Assembly (NCBI GenBank): GCA_042088665.1
Contig: JBELMB010000077.1
Location: forward strand, 1-22,322
Reading direction: 5' to 3'
Source of the DNA: JBELMB01 sp042088665
GTDB taxonomy: Bacteria > Pseudomonadota > Alphaproteobacteria > Rhodobacterales > Rhodobacteraceae
DNA length: 22,322 nucleotides
In this document: positions 7,390 through 14,097 of the stretch, piece by piece
Position numbering within the stretch: position 1 is the first letter of the stretch
Layout of the letters: every line of letters begins with the position of its first letter
Made by a program: the position numbers and the translations under genes
The notes under the pieces: generated by a model
Database searches by the model: none
Told to the model about the DNA's origin: nothing
The model's input: only the letters and a program-made list of their open reading frames with translations

Positions 7390-8379
7390 TCAGGGCTTCA
7401 GAATGATCTTGGGTGCGGGCACATGGCCCGCGCGAATGTCGGCAAAGGCGCGGGCGCCTTCGGATAGCGGGCGCGCCTCGGTCCACTCCAGAGCGCCGAG
7501 GCGACCGTCGAAAAGCGCGGCGCAGGTGTCGCGAAAGTCCTGCGCGGTATAGGTATAGGTGCCGATGACGGTGATTTCCTGCAGCGTGATGCGCCGTATG
7601 TCCAGCCCGGCAGTGCCGCCGCCAAGACCGATGTGCACGATCAGGCCACCGGGCCGCGTTGCGACCGACGCGGCGGCCCGCGTGCCGTCGTAGCCAACGC
7701 TGTCGACGGTGATGTCAAAGATCTGTCCGGTCACGTCCTCGGGGGTTGCGACGGCATAGTCGGCCTGCGCGCCAAGGTAGGTGCGGCGGATCTCGTTCGG
7801 CTCCACTAGGGTGACATTCGGGACGCCCTGTGCCTGCAGGCTGATGGCCGCGGCGACCCCGATGGCGCCACCGCCAATGACCAGCGCGCTGTCGCGGCGG
7901 TCGTCGGCCATGGACGCAAGCCCGAGGCGCACCGCGTGCCAGCTGACCGCGACAGGCTCTGCCAGCGCGGCCTTTTCCAGCGAAAACCCATCAGGCACCG
8001 TCACGAGGTTGCGCGCGGGCATGGCAATGTATTGCGCGAACGCACCCTCGCGCGGTGGCATCGAGATGATCTGGCGCGTGTCGCACAGGTTGTCGCGCCC
8101 CGACAGGCAGGCCGGGCAGGTGCCGCAGGTGACCAGCGGGTTGACGGTCACCCGCTCCCCGTCGCGGGGGCCGCCAGTGATGACACCTGCACCCTCATGG
8201 CCAAGGATCAGCGGCGCGGGGCGGCGGTCGTCATGGCCGAGGTAGGCATGCATGTCAGAGCCACAGATGCCGACGCTGTCGATGCGGACCAGATGCGTGT
8301 CCTGCGCGGGGTCGGCCTGCGGATCGGGCATGTCCTGAAAGGTCAGGTCTTCGATTCCGGTGTAGACGAGCGCCTTCAT
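7390..8379 (-). CDS. hpsP: Zinc-dependent alcohol dehydrogenase (MDR), HpsP-like
   Basis: This 329-residue medium-chain dehydrogenase shows catalytic-zinc residues C39 (GICGSD) and H61-E62 (GHEGAG), a structural-zinc set C85, C88, C91 and C99, and a Rossmann glycine motif VIGGGAIG at 167-174. I chose the start at 8379. Its ATG overlaps the SDR stop as ATGA, and the protein then begins with the typical MKALVY; the frame extends a further 22 codons upstream with non-homologous sequence. In the DHPS pathway described for Cupriavidus, HpsO and HpsP are two C2 dehydrogenases that together racemise DHPS to the (R) form that HpsN needs. Position between hpsN/SDR and suyA matches this. From sequence alone it could be a sorbitol- or threonine-dehydrogenase-like enzyme. 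Confidence 0.85.
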   Translation of the reverse strand: MKALVYTGIEDLTFQDMPDPQADPAQDTHLVRIDSVGICGSDMHAYLGHDDRRPAPLILGHEGAGVITGGPRDGERVTVNPLVTCGTCPACLSGRDNLCDTRQIISMPPREGAFAQYIAMPARNLVTVPDGFSLEKAALAEPVAVSWHAVRLGLASMADDRRDSALVIGGGAIGVAAAISLQAQGVPNVTLVEPNEIRRTYLGAQADYAVATPEDVTGQIFDITVDSVGYDGTRAAASVATRPGGLIVHIGLGGGTAGLDIRRITLQEITVIGTYTYTAQDFRDTCAALFDGRLGALEWTEARPLSEGARAFADIRAGHVPAPKIILKP

Positions 8380-9167
8380 TTTGCGGTGAACCCTCCGTCG
8401 AGCATCATCACGTGACCTGTCACATAAGCGGATGCGTTGGAACACAGAAACAGCAGGGGGCCATCCAGATCCTCAAGGGTACCGTTGCGCCCGATGCAGG
8501 TCTGTTCCGCGTTGCGGGCGGCGCGTTCGGGGTCGGAAAACACCGGCGCGGTGAGCTCCGTGTGAAAGAACCCGGGCGCCAGCGCATTTGCCGTGATGCC
8601 GTCGGCGGACCAGGCCTGCGCCATGGCCCGCGTCAACTGCGCCACGCCGCCCTTGCTCGCACCATAGGCCATGCCGCCGGGAAAGGCGCGAAAGGTCTGC
8701 AACGAGGCAAAGTTCACGATCCGGCCCCAGCCGCCTTCGCGCATCCCCGGCACCAGCCGCTGGCTGAGAAAGAAGGGCGCGGTGAGGTTGATCGCGATGG
8801 TCGCATCCCAGCCTTCGGGCGTGACGTCATCGGGCATCTCGCGCGCGTTGAGCCCCGCGGCGTGCACAACGATCTGCGGGGCGCCAAACGGGGCGCTGAT
8901 CTGGGCCACAAGCGCGTCCAGACCCTCCCGGTCGGCCACGTCGCCGGTGACTGTGGCGATGGTCTCTCCGGCGTCAGGCTGGACGGTCCGGGCCTCGGCC
9001 GCAAGGCTGTCCAGAGCCTCGGCCCGGCGCGCGACGCCGACGACCTTGGCGCCGGCAGCGGCCAGCGTCAGGGCCGCGCGACGTCCAAGCCCGGAACTTG
9101 CCCCGGTGACGCAGGCCACGCGGCCCGCGACATCGAACAGATCCGCAAAGGGTGACGTGTCAGCCAT
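8376..9167 (-). CDS. hpsO: Short-chain dehydrogenase/reductase, HpsO-like
   Basis: This 263-residue classical SDR shows the cofactor motif TGASSGLG at 21-28, HAAG at 102-105, and the catalytic S155, Y168 and K172 (YGASK). The expected product oxidises the C2 hydroxyl of one DHPS enantiomer with NAD(P), working with the neighbouring zinc dehydrogenase to racemise DHPS. An upstream ATG at 9182 is in frame. I prefer the ATG at 9167 because the protein then starts close to the nucleotide fold; it overlaps the hpsN stop by 8 bp either way, so the two are translationally coupled. Gluconate 5-dehydrogenase-like enzymes look very similar, so the specific substrate rests on gene context. Confidence 0.83.
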   Translation of the reverse strand: MADTSPFADLFDVAGRVACVTGASSGLGRRAALTLAAAGAKVVGVARRAEALDSLAAEARTVQPDAGETIATVTGDVADREGLDALVAQISAPFGAPQIVVHAAGLNAREMPDDVTPEGWDATIAINLTAPFFLSQRLVPGMREGGWGRIVNFASLQTFRAFPGGMAYGASKGGVAQLTRAMAQAWSADGITANALAPGFFHTELTAPVFSDPERAARNAEQTCIGRNGTLEDLDGPLLFLCSNASAYVTGHVMMLDGGFTAK

Positions 9168-10467
9168 CCGCGGACAGATCAAATGTTTCGTCCGGGAAAT
9201 ACTTCTTCAGCCGTATGTCCGCGGTGCGCGCATGGCCTTCCATGCCTTCAAGGCGGGAAATCCGGGCGGTGGCTTCGGCGACCGGCTTTGCGCCGAGCTT
9301 GGTGGCGCGCTGCCACGTGACGATCTTCATGTATTTGTGCACCGAGAGGCCACCGGTGTAGCTGGCAGCACCGGAGGTCGGCAGCACATGGTTGGTGCCC
9401 GATGCCTTGTCGCCAAAGGCCACGGTGGTCTCTTCCCCGAGAAAGAGCGAGCCGTAGCAGCTCAGGCGGTCCAGCCACCAGTCGAGATCCTCGGCCTGCA
9501 CGGTGAGGTGCTCGGGCGCGTATTCGTCGGAGGTCGCGGCCATTTCCTCGCGGTCGCTGCAAAGGATCACTTCGGCGTAGTCGCGCCAAGCGGCGGTGGC
9601 GTTGTCGCGGTTCACCTCGGGCAGGTCTTCGATCAGCAGTGGCACGAGGCGCATGACCTCTTCGGCCAGCTTGCGGTCATCTGTGACCAGCCAGACGGGT
9701 GAGTTGTAGCCGTGTTCGGCCTGGCCCACGAGGTCGACGGCGACGATCATCGCATCGGCCTGCCCATCGGCGAGGATCAGGCTGTCGGTCGGGCCTGCGA
9801 TCATGTCAATGCCGACGCGGCCAAACAGCATCCGCTTGGCTTCGGCCACGAACTGGTTGCCGGGGCCCACGAGGATATTGGCCTTTGGCAAACCAAAGAG
9901 GCCAAAAGTCATCGCTGCAACGCCCTGCACGCCGCCCATGGCGAGGATCTGGTCCGCTCCGCAGATATGCGCGGCGTAGATGATCGCTGGTGCGATGCCG
10001 ATATCGGGGCGCGGAGGCGAACAGGCCGTGATGTTCTTGCAGCCTGCGACCTTGGCCGTGGTCACGGTCATGATCGCCGACGCAATATGGCTGTAGCGCC
10101 CGCCGGGCACGTAGCAGCCCGCGGAATTCACCGGGATTGCCTTTTGACCCGCGATGAGGCCCGGGACCACTTCGACCTCGAAGTTACCGACCGTCGACAT
10201 CTGCGCCTCTGCGAATTTCCTTACGTTCGCATGGGAAAAGGCGATGTCGTTGCGCAGCTTTTCCGGGACCATCGCGCTGGCGGCGGCGATGGCTTCGGGC
10301 GACAGCAGGGTGTCACCATCATACTTATCGAACTTGGCGGCATATTTGCGCGCGGCGTCATCCCCCCCGGCTTCGATGTCATCGAGGATGTCGCGCACGA
10401 TTGCCCGGGTTTCGGTGGCATCGCTGCGCGCGGTGAGCGTGGCTTTCTTGAGATACTCTCGCGGCAT
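9160..10467 (-). CDS. hpsN: Sulfopropanediol 3-dehydrogenase (HpsN), histidinol-dehydrogenase family
   Basis: This 435-residue protein of the HisD superfamily keeps the zinc and catalytic residues at the expected spacing: Q249 and H252 (GQAEHG), the acid-base pair E319-H320 (APEHL), D353 (FGDKASG) and H412 (EGHAR). HpsN oxidises (R)-DHPS twice, via the aldehyde, to (R)-sulfolactate with two NAD+. True histidine-biosynthesis HisD normally sits with his genes. Here it heads a run with two alcohol dehydrogenases, suyAB and comC, which is the signature of DHPS catabolism. The start ATG has only a weak ribosome-binding site (AGGACC), and a 12-nt gap separates it from an upstream ORF that may drive its translation by coupling. 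The promoter region has two LacI-type operators. Confidence 0.92.
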   Translation of the reverse strand: MPREYLKKATLTARSDATETRAIVRDILDDIEAGGDDAARKYAAKFDKYDGDTLLSPEAIAAASAMVPEKLRNDIAFSHANVRKFAEAQMSTVGNFEVEVVPGLIAGQKAIPVNSAGCYVPGGRYSHIASAIMTVTTAKVAGCKNITACSPPRPDIGIAPAIIYAAHICGADQILAMGGVQGVAAMTFGLFGLPKANILVGPGNQFVAEAKRMLFGRVGIDMIAGPTDSLILADGQADAMIVAVDLVGQAEHGYNSPVWLVTDDRKLAEEVMRLVPLLIEDLPEVNRDNATAAWRDYAEVILCSDREEMAATSDEYAPEHLTVQAEDLDWWLDRLSCYGSLFLGEETTVAFGDKASGTNHVLPTSGAASYTGGLSVHKYMKIVTWQRATKLGAKPVAEATARISRLEGMEGHARTADIRLKKYFPDETFDLSADG

Positions 10468-10479
10468 GGAAATGGGGTC

Positions 10480-10722
10480 CTATTGGGGTCCGGCAGGGTG
10501 ATGTTGGTTCGTCGCGTGCGGGGCAGGGCCGGGGCGCGGGCAAATGGCTTTGCCCCGGGCGGCAGGTGAGCAGTGCAGGTCAGCGGTCCGATCCGAGCAC
10601 GGATCGGGGTTGGCGGCGCGCAATACGCGCCCTGCCCGACGGGCGATTGCCCGCGCGGCGGGCAGGGCGCGCCATCTGTCAGACGCGCAAGGCCAATCCC
10701 CCCGGACCGCTGCGAATGCCAT
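10480..10722 (-). CDS. Possible upstream (leader) ORF of the hpsN operon, 80 residues
   Basis: An open frame of 80 residues starts at an ATG preceded by AGGGAGGG with a 6-nt spacer, the best ribosome-binding site in this intergenic region. It ends 12 nt before the hpsN start. It lies downstream of the LacI-type operators and spans three consecutive hairpins. The translation is Ala/Arg/Pro-rich, ends ...NQHHPAGPQ, and matches no family I know. It may be a regulatory leader ORF coupled to hpsN, a remnant of a lost first gene, or a chance frame in GC-rich DNA. Only the ribosome-binding site and the position support it. Confidence 0.35.
   Translation of the reverse strand: MAFAAVRGDWPCASDRWRALPAARAIARRAGRVLRAANPDPCSDRTADLHCSPAARGKAICPRPGPAPHATNQHHPAGPQ
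10538..10555. promoter_or_regulatory. Hairpin in hpsN leader (7-bp stem)
   Basis: GGGCAAA-TGGC-TTTGCCC is a perfect 7-bp inverted repeat with a 4-nt loop, about 70 nt upstream of the hpsN start codon. There is no T-run, so it is not a classic intrinsic terminator in either direction. Confidence 0.5.
10588..10607. promoter_or_regulatory. Hairpin in hpsN leader (7-bp stem, 6-nt loop)
   Basis: CCGATCC-GAGCAC-GGATCGG is a perfect inverted repeat, the middle of three hairpins between the LacI operators and hpsN. Confidence 0.5.
10626..10671. promoter_or_regulatory. Large nested hairpin in hpsN leader (13-bp perfect arms)
   Basis: The arms CGCGCCCTGCCCG (10626-10638) and CGGGCAGGGCGCG (10659-10671) are perfectly complementary across 20 nt. 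The loop itself contains a smaller stem, CGGGC-GATT-GCCCG (10640-10653). The structure would be very stable in RNA or as extruded DNA. It lies between the putative hpsN promoter and its coding sequence. Confidence 0.6.
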
Positions 10723-10756
10723 CTGCGTCCCTCCCTGAACACGATGAGTCGCGTTA

Positions 10757-10785
10757 GGTGTAAGCGCTTACATCGGCGCATGCAA
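10757..10785 (-). promoter_or_regulatory. Candidate hpsN promoter overlapped by operators
   Basis: On the minus strand, a -35-like TTGCAT (10785-10780) and a -10-like TACACC (10762-10757) are 17 bp apart. The upstream operator covers the -35 box, and the downstream one covers the spacer and the edge of the -10 box. Both boxes match consensus only partly, so this is a placement guess supported mainly by operator geometry. Confidence 0.35.
10759..10772. promoter_or_regulatory. LacI/GalR-type operator 1
   Basis: TGTAAGCGCTTACA is a perfect 14-bp palindrome with the central CG typical of LacI/GalR-family operators. It lies in the divergent region between hpsN and the LacI-family regulator. Its centre is 22 bp, about two helical turns, from that of operator 2, which suggests cooperative binding on one face of the DNA. 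Confidence 0.85.
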
Positions 10786-10795
10786 GCGCTTGCAT
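10780..10795. promoter_or_regulatory. LacI/GalR-type operator 2
   Basis: ATGCAAGCGCTTGCAT is a perfect 16-bp palindrome sharing the core CAAGCGCTTG-type half-sites of LacI/GalR operators. With operator 1 it probably mediates repression of the sulfonate operon and autoregulation of the divergent regulator gene about 100 bp away. Confidence 0.85.
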
Positions 10796-10897
10796 TTTGC
10801 ATCCGGTCGGGCTTTCTAGTGGGGGTGGGACCGTGCATGACCTGCGCCGGGGGACATGATCACGGCGCACCCAGGCCGGTCGAAAGAGGTTGAGCGC

Positions 10898-12013
10898 ATG
10901 GAGCGAGACACAGACAAGGGGCCAGAAAATCGGCCAGAAAACGGGCCTGAGAACGGGCCTGAGAACGGGCCTGCAGACGGGTCTCTCACAGCGGCAGGGC
11001 AAGTGCCCCGGCTGGAAGATGTGGCGGCCCGGGCCGGTGTCTCTACGGCGACGGTGTCGCGTTGTCTGAATGCGCCTGACCGGGTGTCCCAGAAAACCCG
11101 CGAGCGGGTTCTGGAAGCTGTTCAAGCTCTTGGATACGCGCCCAATTTTGGCGCCCGTGCGCTGGCGGCCAAACGCACCAACACATTTGGTGCGATCATC
11201 CCGACGATGGAAAATGCGATCTTTGCGCAGGGCTTGCAGGCTTTTCAGGAGGAGCTGGGCGAACACGGGATCACGCTGTTGGTGGCGAGCTCGTCGTATC
11301 GGTCCGATCTGGAAGAAAAACACATCCGCGATCTCGTGGCCCGTGGCGCAGATGCACTGTTGCTGATCGGGCATGATCGCACCCCGGAAAGCTATGCCTT
11401 TCTCGAACAGCGGCAGATTCCACATGTGGTGGCCTGGGCGCTGGACCGCACTCAGACCCGGTTGTCGATCGGGTTTGACAACCATGCGGCGATGCAGAGG
11501 CTCGCGTCCGAGGTTCTGGCCCTCGGACACCGTCGGCTTGGCCTGATTTCTGCGGAGCGTGTGGAAAACGACCGGGCGCGCAAGCGTGCCGAAGGGGTGC
11601 TTGCGGCGCTGAAGGCCGCAGGGCTGGGACCGGATCATTTGCAGATCGTCGAGACACCTTATGCCATCGCCAATGGCGCGGCGGGATTTGAGCACTTGAT
11701 GCGATCGGATGCGCCGCCGACGGCCATCCTGTGCGGCAACGATGTTCTGGCGGCAGGCGCGCTGAAACAGGCGCGCCAGATGGGCGTACGGGTGCCGGAG
11801 GATGTCTCGATCACCGGGTTCGATGACATCGAAATTGCAGAAATCGTCACACCGGGTCTGACCACTGTGCATGTGCCGCATCGCAAGATGGGGCAGGGCG
11901 CGGCGCGTATGCTGCGGGCCCTGCGCAATGGCCATGCCGCCGGCGAGAGCGTCGAGCTGACAGCCAGCGTAAAATGGCGCGCCTCGCTGGGGGCTGCCCC
12001 GGGGCGGCGCTGA
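10898..12013 (+). CDS. LacI-family transcriptional regulator, probable repressor of the DHPS operon
   Basis: This 371-residue protein has a LacI-type helix-turn-helix at about 37-60 (LEDVAARAGVSTATVSRCLN). A hinge motif YAPNFGARAL at about 80-89 retains the Leu that contacts the operator centre. A periplasmic-binding-protein-like ligand domain follows, with the family block VPEDVSITGFDDIEIA. I chose the ATG at 10898 over 10856 because AAAGAGGT precedes it by 7 nt, while the earlier ATG has no well-spaced site. Even so, the N-terminus carries an unusual 36-residue extension built from a five-unit repeat of PENG-like tetrapeptides. It is transcribed divergently from hpsN across two perfect LacI-type palindromes. 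The inducer is unknown; DHPS or sulfolactate would fit the context. A hairpin follows the stop codon. Confidence 0.9.
   Translation: MERDTDKGPENRPENGPENGPENGPADGSLTAAGQVPRLEDVAARAGVSTATVSRCLNAPDRVSQKTRERVLEAVQALGYAPNFGARALAAKRTNTFGAIIPTMENAIFAQGLQAFQEELGEHGITLLVASSSYRSDLEEKHIRDLVARGADALLLIGHDRTPESYAFLEQRQIPHVVAWALDRTQTRLSIGFDNHAAMQRLASEVLALGHRRLGLISAERVENDRARKRAEGVLAALKAAGLGPDHLQIVETPYAIANGAAGFEHLMRSDAPPTAILCGNDVLAAGALKQARQMGVRVPEDVSITGFDDIEIAEIVTPGLTTVHVPHRKMGQGAARMLRALRNGHAAGESVELTASVKWRASLGAAPGRR
10922..10981 (+). repeat. Five 12-bp tandem repeats inside the LacI-family gene
   Basis: Consecutive units CCAGAAAATCGG, CCAGAAAACGGG, CCTGAGAACGGG (twice) and CCTGCAGACGGG encode PENR, PENG, PENG, PENG and PADG. 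Two units are identical. Because the unit is 12 bp, gain or loss keeps the frame and only changes linker length ahead of the DNA-binding domain. Confidence 0.85.
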
Positions 12014-12029
12014 GGCAAAGCACTTTGCC
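12014..12029. terminator. Hairpin between convergent genes, possible terminator
   Basis: GGCAAA-GCAC-TTTGCC directly follows the regulator's stop codon, in the 46-bp gap between two convergent genes. There is no T-run on either strand, so a factor-independent terminator is doubtful. A similar GGCAAAG recurs at 12041-12047. Confidence 0.35.
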
Positions 12030-12059
12030 AAGGCTGGCAAGGCAAAGATGGGACAGGGG

Positions 12060-13160
12060 TCAGAACCCGCGGTTGATCGCCTCCAGGCGTTCCAGGTTGA
12101 CCACGGTCGAGAGCATCAGCCGGTCCTGGCTCCAGTCCCGAACGGGATGCAGCGCCGCGGCCCCCACGGCCACAAGGCCAAACAGCCCAAGTGTCAGACC
12201 GGCCAACGCGGGCATTGGCACGCGCGGGGGGCTTTGCACGTCACTGCACAGCGCACGAAAGCGGCGTAGCAGGTCCCGCTTTGCGCGACTGGATTGGACA
12301 AAGCCGACGCGTATGCGCTGCGGCGGTTCGGGACGCATGGCCGTAGCGCAGAGCGTCAGCAGACATTGCATGTAGGCCTTGGGGCTGCGGGCGCATCTGC
12401 TGACCACAAGCTGGTCACAGCTGAGTTCACGCAACTGTTCCAGCTGTCCCTTCCAGATGCGGAAGGCCGGGTTCCAGAAAAAGAAGGGGCGCAGCAGTTC
12501 GGCCACCAGTTCAAGTTCTGTATCGCCCTTGCGGATGTGCAGGAACTCATGCGCGAGGACCAGCGCCATGTCGCCGGGCCGTGTCACCAGGCTGCTCGGC
12601 AGAACCACATGGTAGCGCCGCAGGCCGCGCACCGCGAAGGGCATGGCCACAGTATCGGAAAGCCGGATATCGACCCGCGCGGTGCTGCGCCACAAAAACC
12701 CGGCGCGCAGAGTCTGGTGCACGGCCCATGCGGCATGTGCCAGCCGGGCCAGCATCAGCGTCACACCTGTCGCCAGCAGCGCCCAGAAGGCCTGCACCGC
12801 CACGCCATCTGCGGCCAGCAGCGCGTCGACCCAGCGCTTGCGCGTGGTGAGCATTTCCTCAAAGGTCACGGCAGGCATGGCGATGCGCCCGTCCAGAAAG
12901 GCCGCGACGACAAGGTCAGACAGTGCCAGCGATTGCCGTGGCCAGATCTGCGCCGACAGCGCCGTCACACCTGCCGCCAGCAGGGGGCTGAGAAGGACGG
13001 CCAGCAACAGCCAGCCCAGCAAACGGCGCTGCATCCCGTAGGCGCTGGCCCAGGGCGTGCGCGCCATCGCAGCGCGCAGAATGCACCAAAGCACCAGCGC
13101 GAACATCATCGCGATATTGAGGTCAAGGTAGCCCTCGACCAGCAGTCTAATCCCGTTCAT
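12060..13160 (-). CDS. M56-family (BlaR1/MecR1-type) membrane metallopeptidase without sensor domain
   Basis: This 366-residue integral membrane protein has several predicted membrane segments (about 14-32, 47-69, 120-147 and 317-338) and the zinc-protease motif HEFLH at 204-208. The conserved block RELSCDQLVV at about 244-253 should supply the third zinc ligand. BlaR1/MecR1 proteins have the same core, but they add an extracellular penicillin-binding sensor domain of about 250 residues. Here only about 28 residues follow the last helix. It overlaps the blaI-type gene upstream by 14 bp and has a good site (GGGAGG). The expected role is to relieve repression by its BlaI partner when an unknown membrane or periplasmic signal arrives. 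It is not evidence of beta-lactam resistance. Confidence 0.88.
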   Translation of the reverse strand: MNGIRLLVEGYLDLNIAMMFALVLWCILRAAMARTPWASAYGMQRRLLGWLLLAVLLSPLLAAGVTALSAQIWPRQSLALSDLVVAAFLDGRIAMPAVTFEEMLTTRKRWVDALLAADGVAVQAFWALLATGVTLMLARLAHAAWAVHQTLRAGFLWRSTARVDIRLSDTVAMPFAVRGLRRYHVVLPSSLVTRPGDMALVLAHEFLHIRKGDTELELVAELLRPFFFWNPAFRIWKGQLEQLRELSCDQLVVSRCARSPKAYMQCLLTLCATAMRPEPPQRIRVGFVQSSRAKRDLLRRFRALCSDVQSPPRVPMPALAGLTLGLFGLVAVGAAALHPVRDWSQDRLMLSTVVNLERLEAINRGF

Positions 13161-13542
13161 CCCGTAGCCTCCCCTCCACGAGCGCCCGGATCTCCTGCAA
13201 GTCCTGTTCGGTCAGGCCTGCGTCATCCACCAGACGGGCCACCAGCATTGCCGGTGTATCGTCAAACAGTGTGCGCGACAGGTTTTGCAGCGACCGGGTC
13301 TGATACGCGTCCTTCCCAAGAAGGGGCGTGTAGATCAGAGTTTTGCCCTCTTTGCGGCTTTTGACGAATCCTTTTTCGTCCAGAATGCGCAAAATCGTCG
13401 CCCCGGAAGTATAGGCAAGGTCGCGTCCCACCGGCATTCCGGCCAGAATATCCTTCACAGAGCCCTGTTCGATGCCCCACAGAATGGTCATGAACTCAAG
13501 TTCGACGTCAGTCAGAAGGTTGCCGGGTTTTTTCTTGCGCAT
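13147..13542 (-). CDS. BlaI/MecI/CopY-family transcriptional repressor
   Basis: This 131-residue winged-helix repressor has the characteristic N-terminal LTDVELEFMTILW segment at about 10-22 and the recognition region AYTSGATILRILDEKGFV at about 43-60. A C-terminal dimerisation half carries the site where M56 partners usually cause cleavage in this family. It overlaps the M56 gene by 14 bp, so the two form a classic repressor-protease pair. The start has no strong ribosome-binding site. It begins 72 bp after the glpU-like gene on the same strand, so it may sit at the end of the transporter transcript or have its own promoter. I could not find the standard TACA-N2-TGTA operator in the gap. Confidence 0.9.
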   Translation of the reverse strand: MRKKKPGNLLTDVELEFMTILWGIEQGSVKDILAGMPVGRDLAYTSGATILRILDEKGFVKSRKEGKTLIYTPLLGKDAYQTRSLQNLSRTLFDDTPAMLVARLVDDAGLTEQDLQEIRALVEGRLRDERD

Positions 13543-13614
13543 GGTCTTGCCGCTTTCGGAGTTTTGCGTGGCTGCCTGCCTTCGGATTAATCACACCTTG
13601 GGGCGACAGCCAAT

Positions 13615-14097
13615 TCACACCTTCCAAAAAACGAATACTCCCCAGCCGAGTGACAGAAAAAGTGGCACCCAAAGGGGCGGGTCGAAAAAACCAAGATAGG
13701 CGAGAAAGATGTAGACGGATCCCAGAAGCGTGATGAACAGCCGGTCCCCCAGCGTGGTCGTCAGGCCAAAGACGCCGTCGCGTTCGATCCCGTCGTGGAA
13801 TTTCCAGACCTCAAGAAGCCCGATGATCGCGATGGCGCTGAAGATCGCCACGAACACCGCGAGGGTCGCCGGGGTCCAGGCCATCCAGAAGGAAGGCCAG
13901 AGCGGGTCGAACCATGAAAACGCCTTGGGTTCGGTCGCCGCGCTGACGTTGCCCCAGCCCGCCGCTTGCGCGAAGGCATGGCCCGGAAACAGCGTGAGCA
14001 AAGCCGCGACCGTGAGGCCAGGCCTGCGGCGAGACTGGCGCTGGTGGCCTCGCGGTGTGGCGGGGACGGGTTCGATGTGCCGGATACGGGATGTCAT
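13615..14097 (-). CDS. glpU: DUF2160 small membrane protein of a glycerol-type ABC transporter (GlpU-like)
   Basis: This 160-residue protein has an Arg-rich N-terminus, a signal-like hydrophobic stretch at about 27-43 ending AFA, and three membrane helices at about 72-96, 118-137 and 141-158. The C-terminal part (LGDRLFITLLGSVYIFLAYLGFFDPPLWVP) is typical of DUF2160, a small membrane protein encoded with glpSTPQV glycerol importers in rhizobia and roseobacters; its function is unknown. I use the ATG at 14097, whose A overlaps the permease stop and which is preceded by GGGGAGAG. A GTG one codon earlier is also possible. It is the last gene of the transporter block before the BlaI-M56 pair. Confidence 0.8.
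   Translation of the reverse strand: MTSRIRHIEPVPATPRGHQRQSRRRPGLTVAALLTLFPGHAFAQAAGWGNVSAATEPKAFSWFDPLWPSFWMAWTPATLAVFVAIFSAIAIIGLLEVWKFHDGIERDGVFGLTTTLGDRLFITLLGSVYIFLAYLGFFDPPLWVPLFLSLGWGVFVFWKV

Noticed and set aside
9160..10467. Histidine-biosynthesis histidinol dehydrogenase (hisD)
   Set aside because: The catalytic residues are those of the superfamily, but the neighbours are sulfonate-pathway genes and no his genes are present.
10754..12040. A 428-codon open frame antisense to the LacI-family gene
   Set aside because: It crosses the operators and repeat region, and the product is unlike any protein. The sense strand has a complete LacI-family protein.
12060..13542. Beta-lactam resistance regulators BlaI-BlaR1
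   Set aside because: The M56 protein lacks the penicillin-binding sensor domain and no beta-lactamase gene is present, so a resistance function is not supported.
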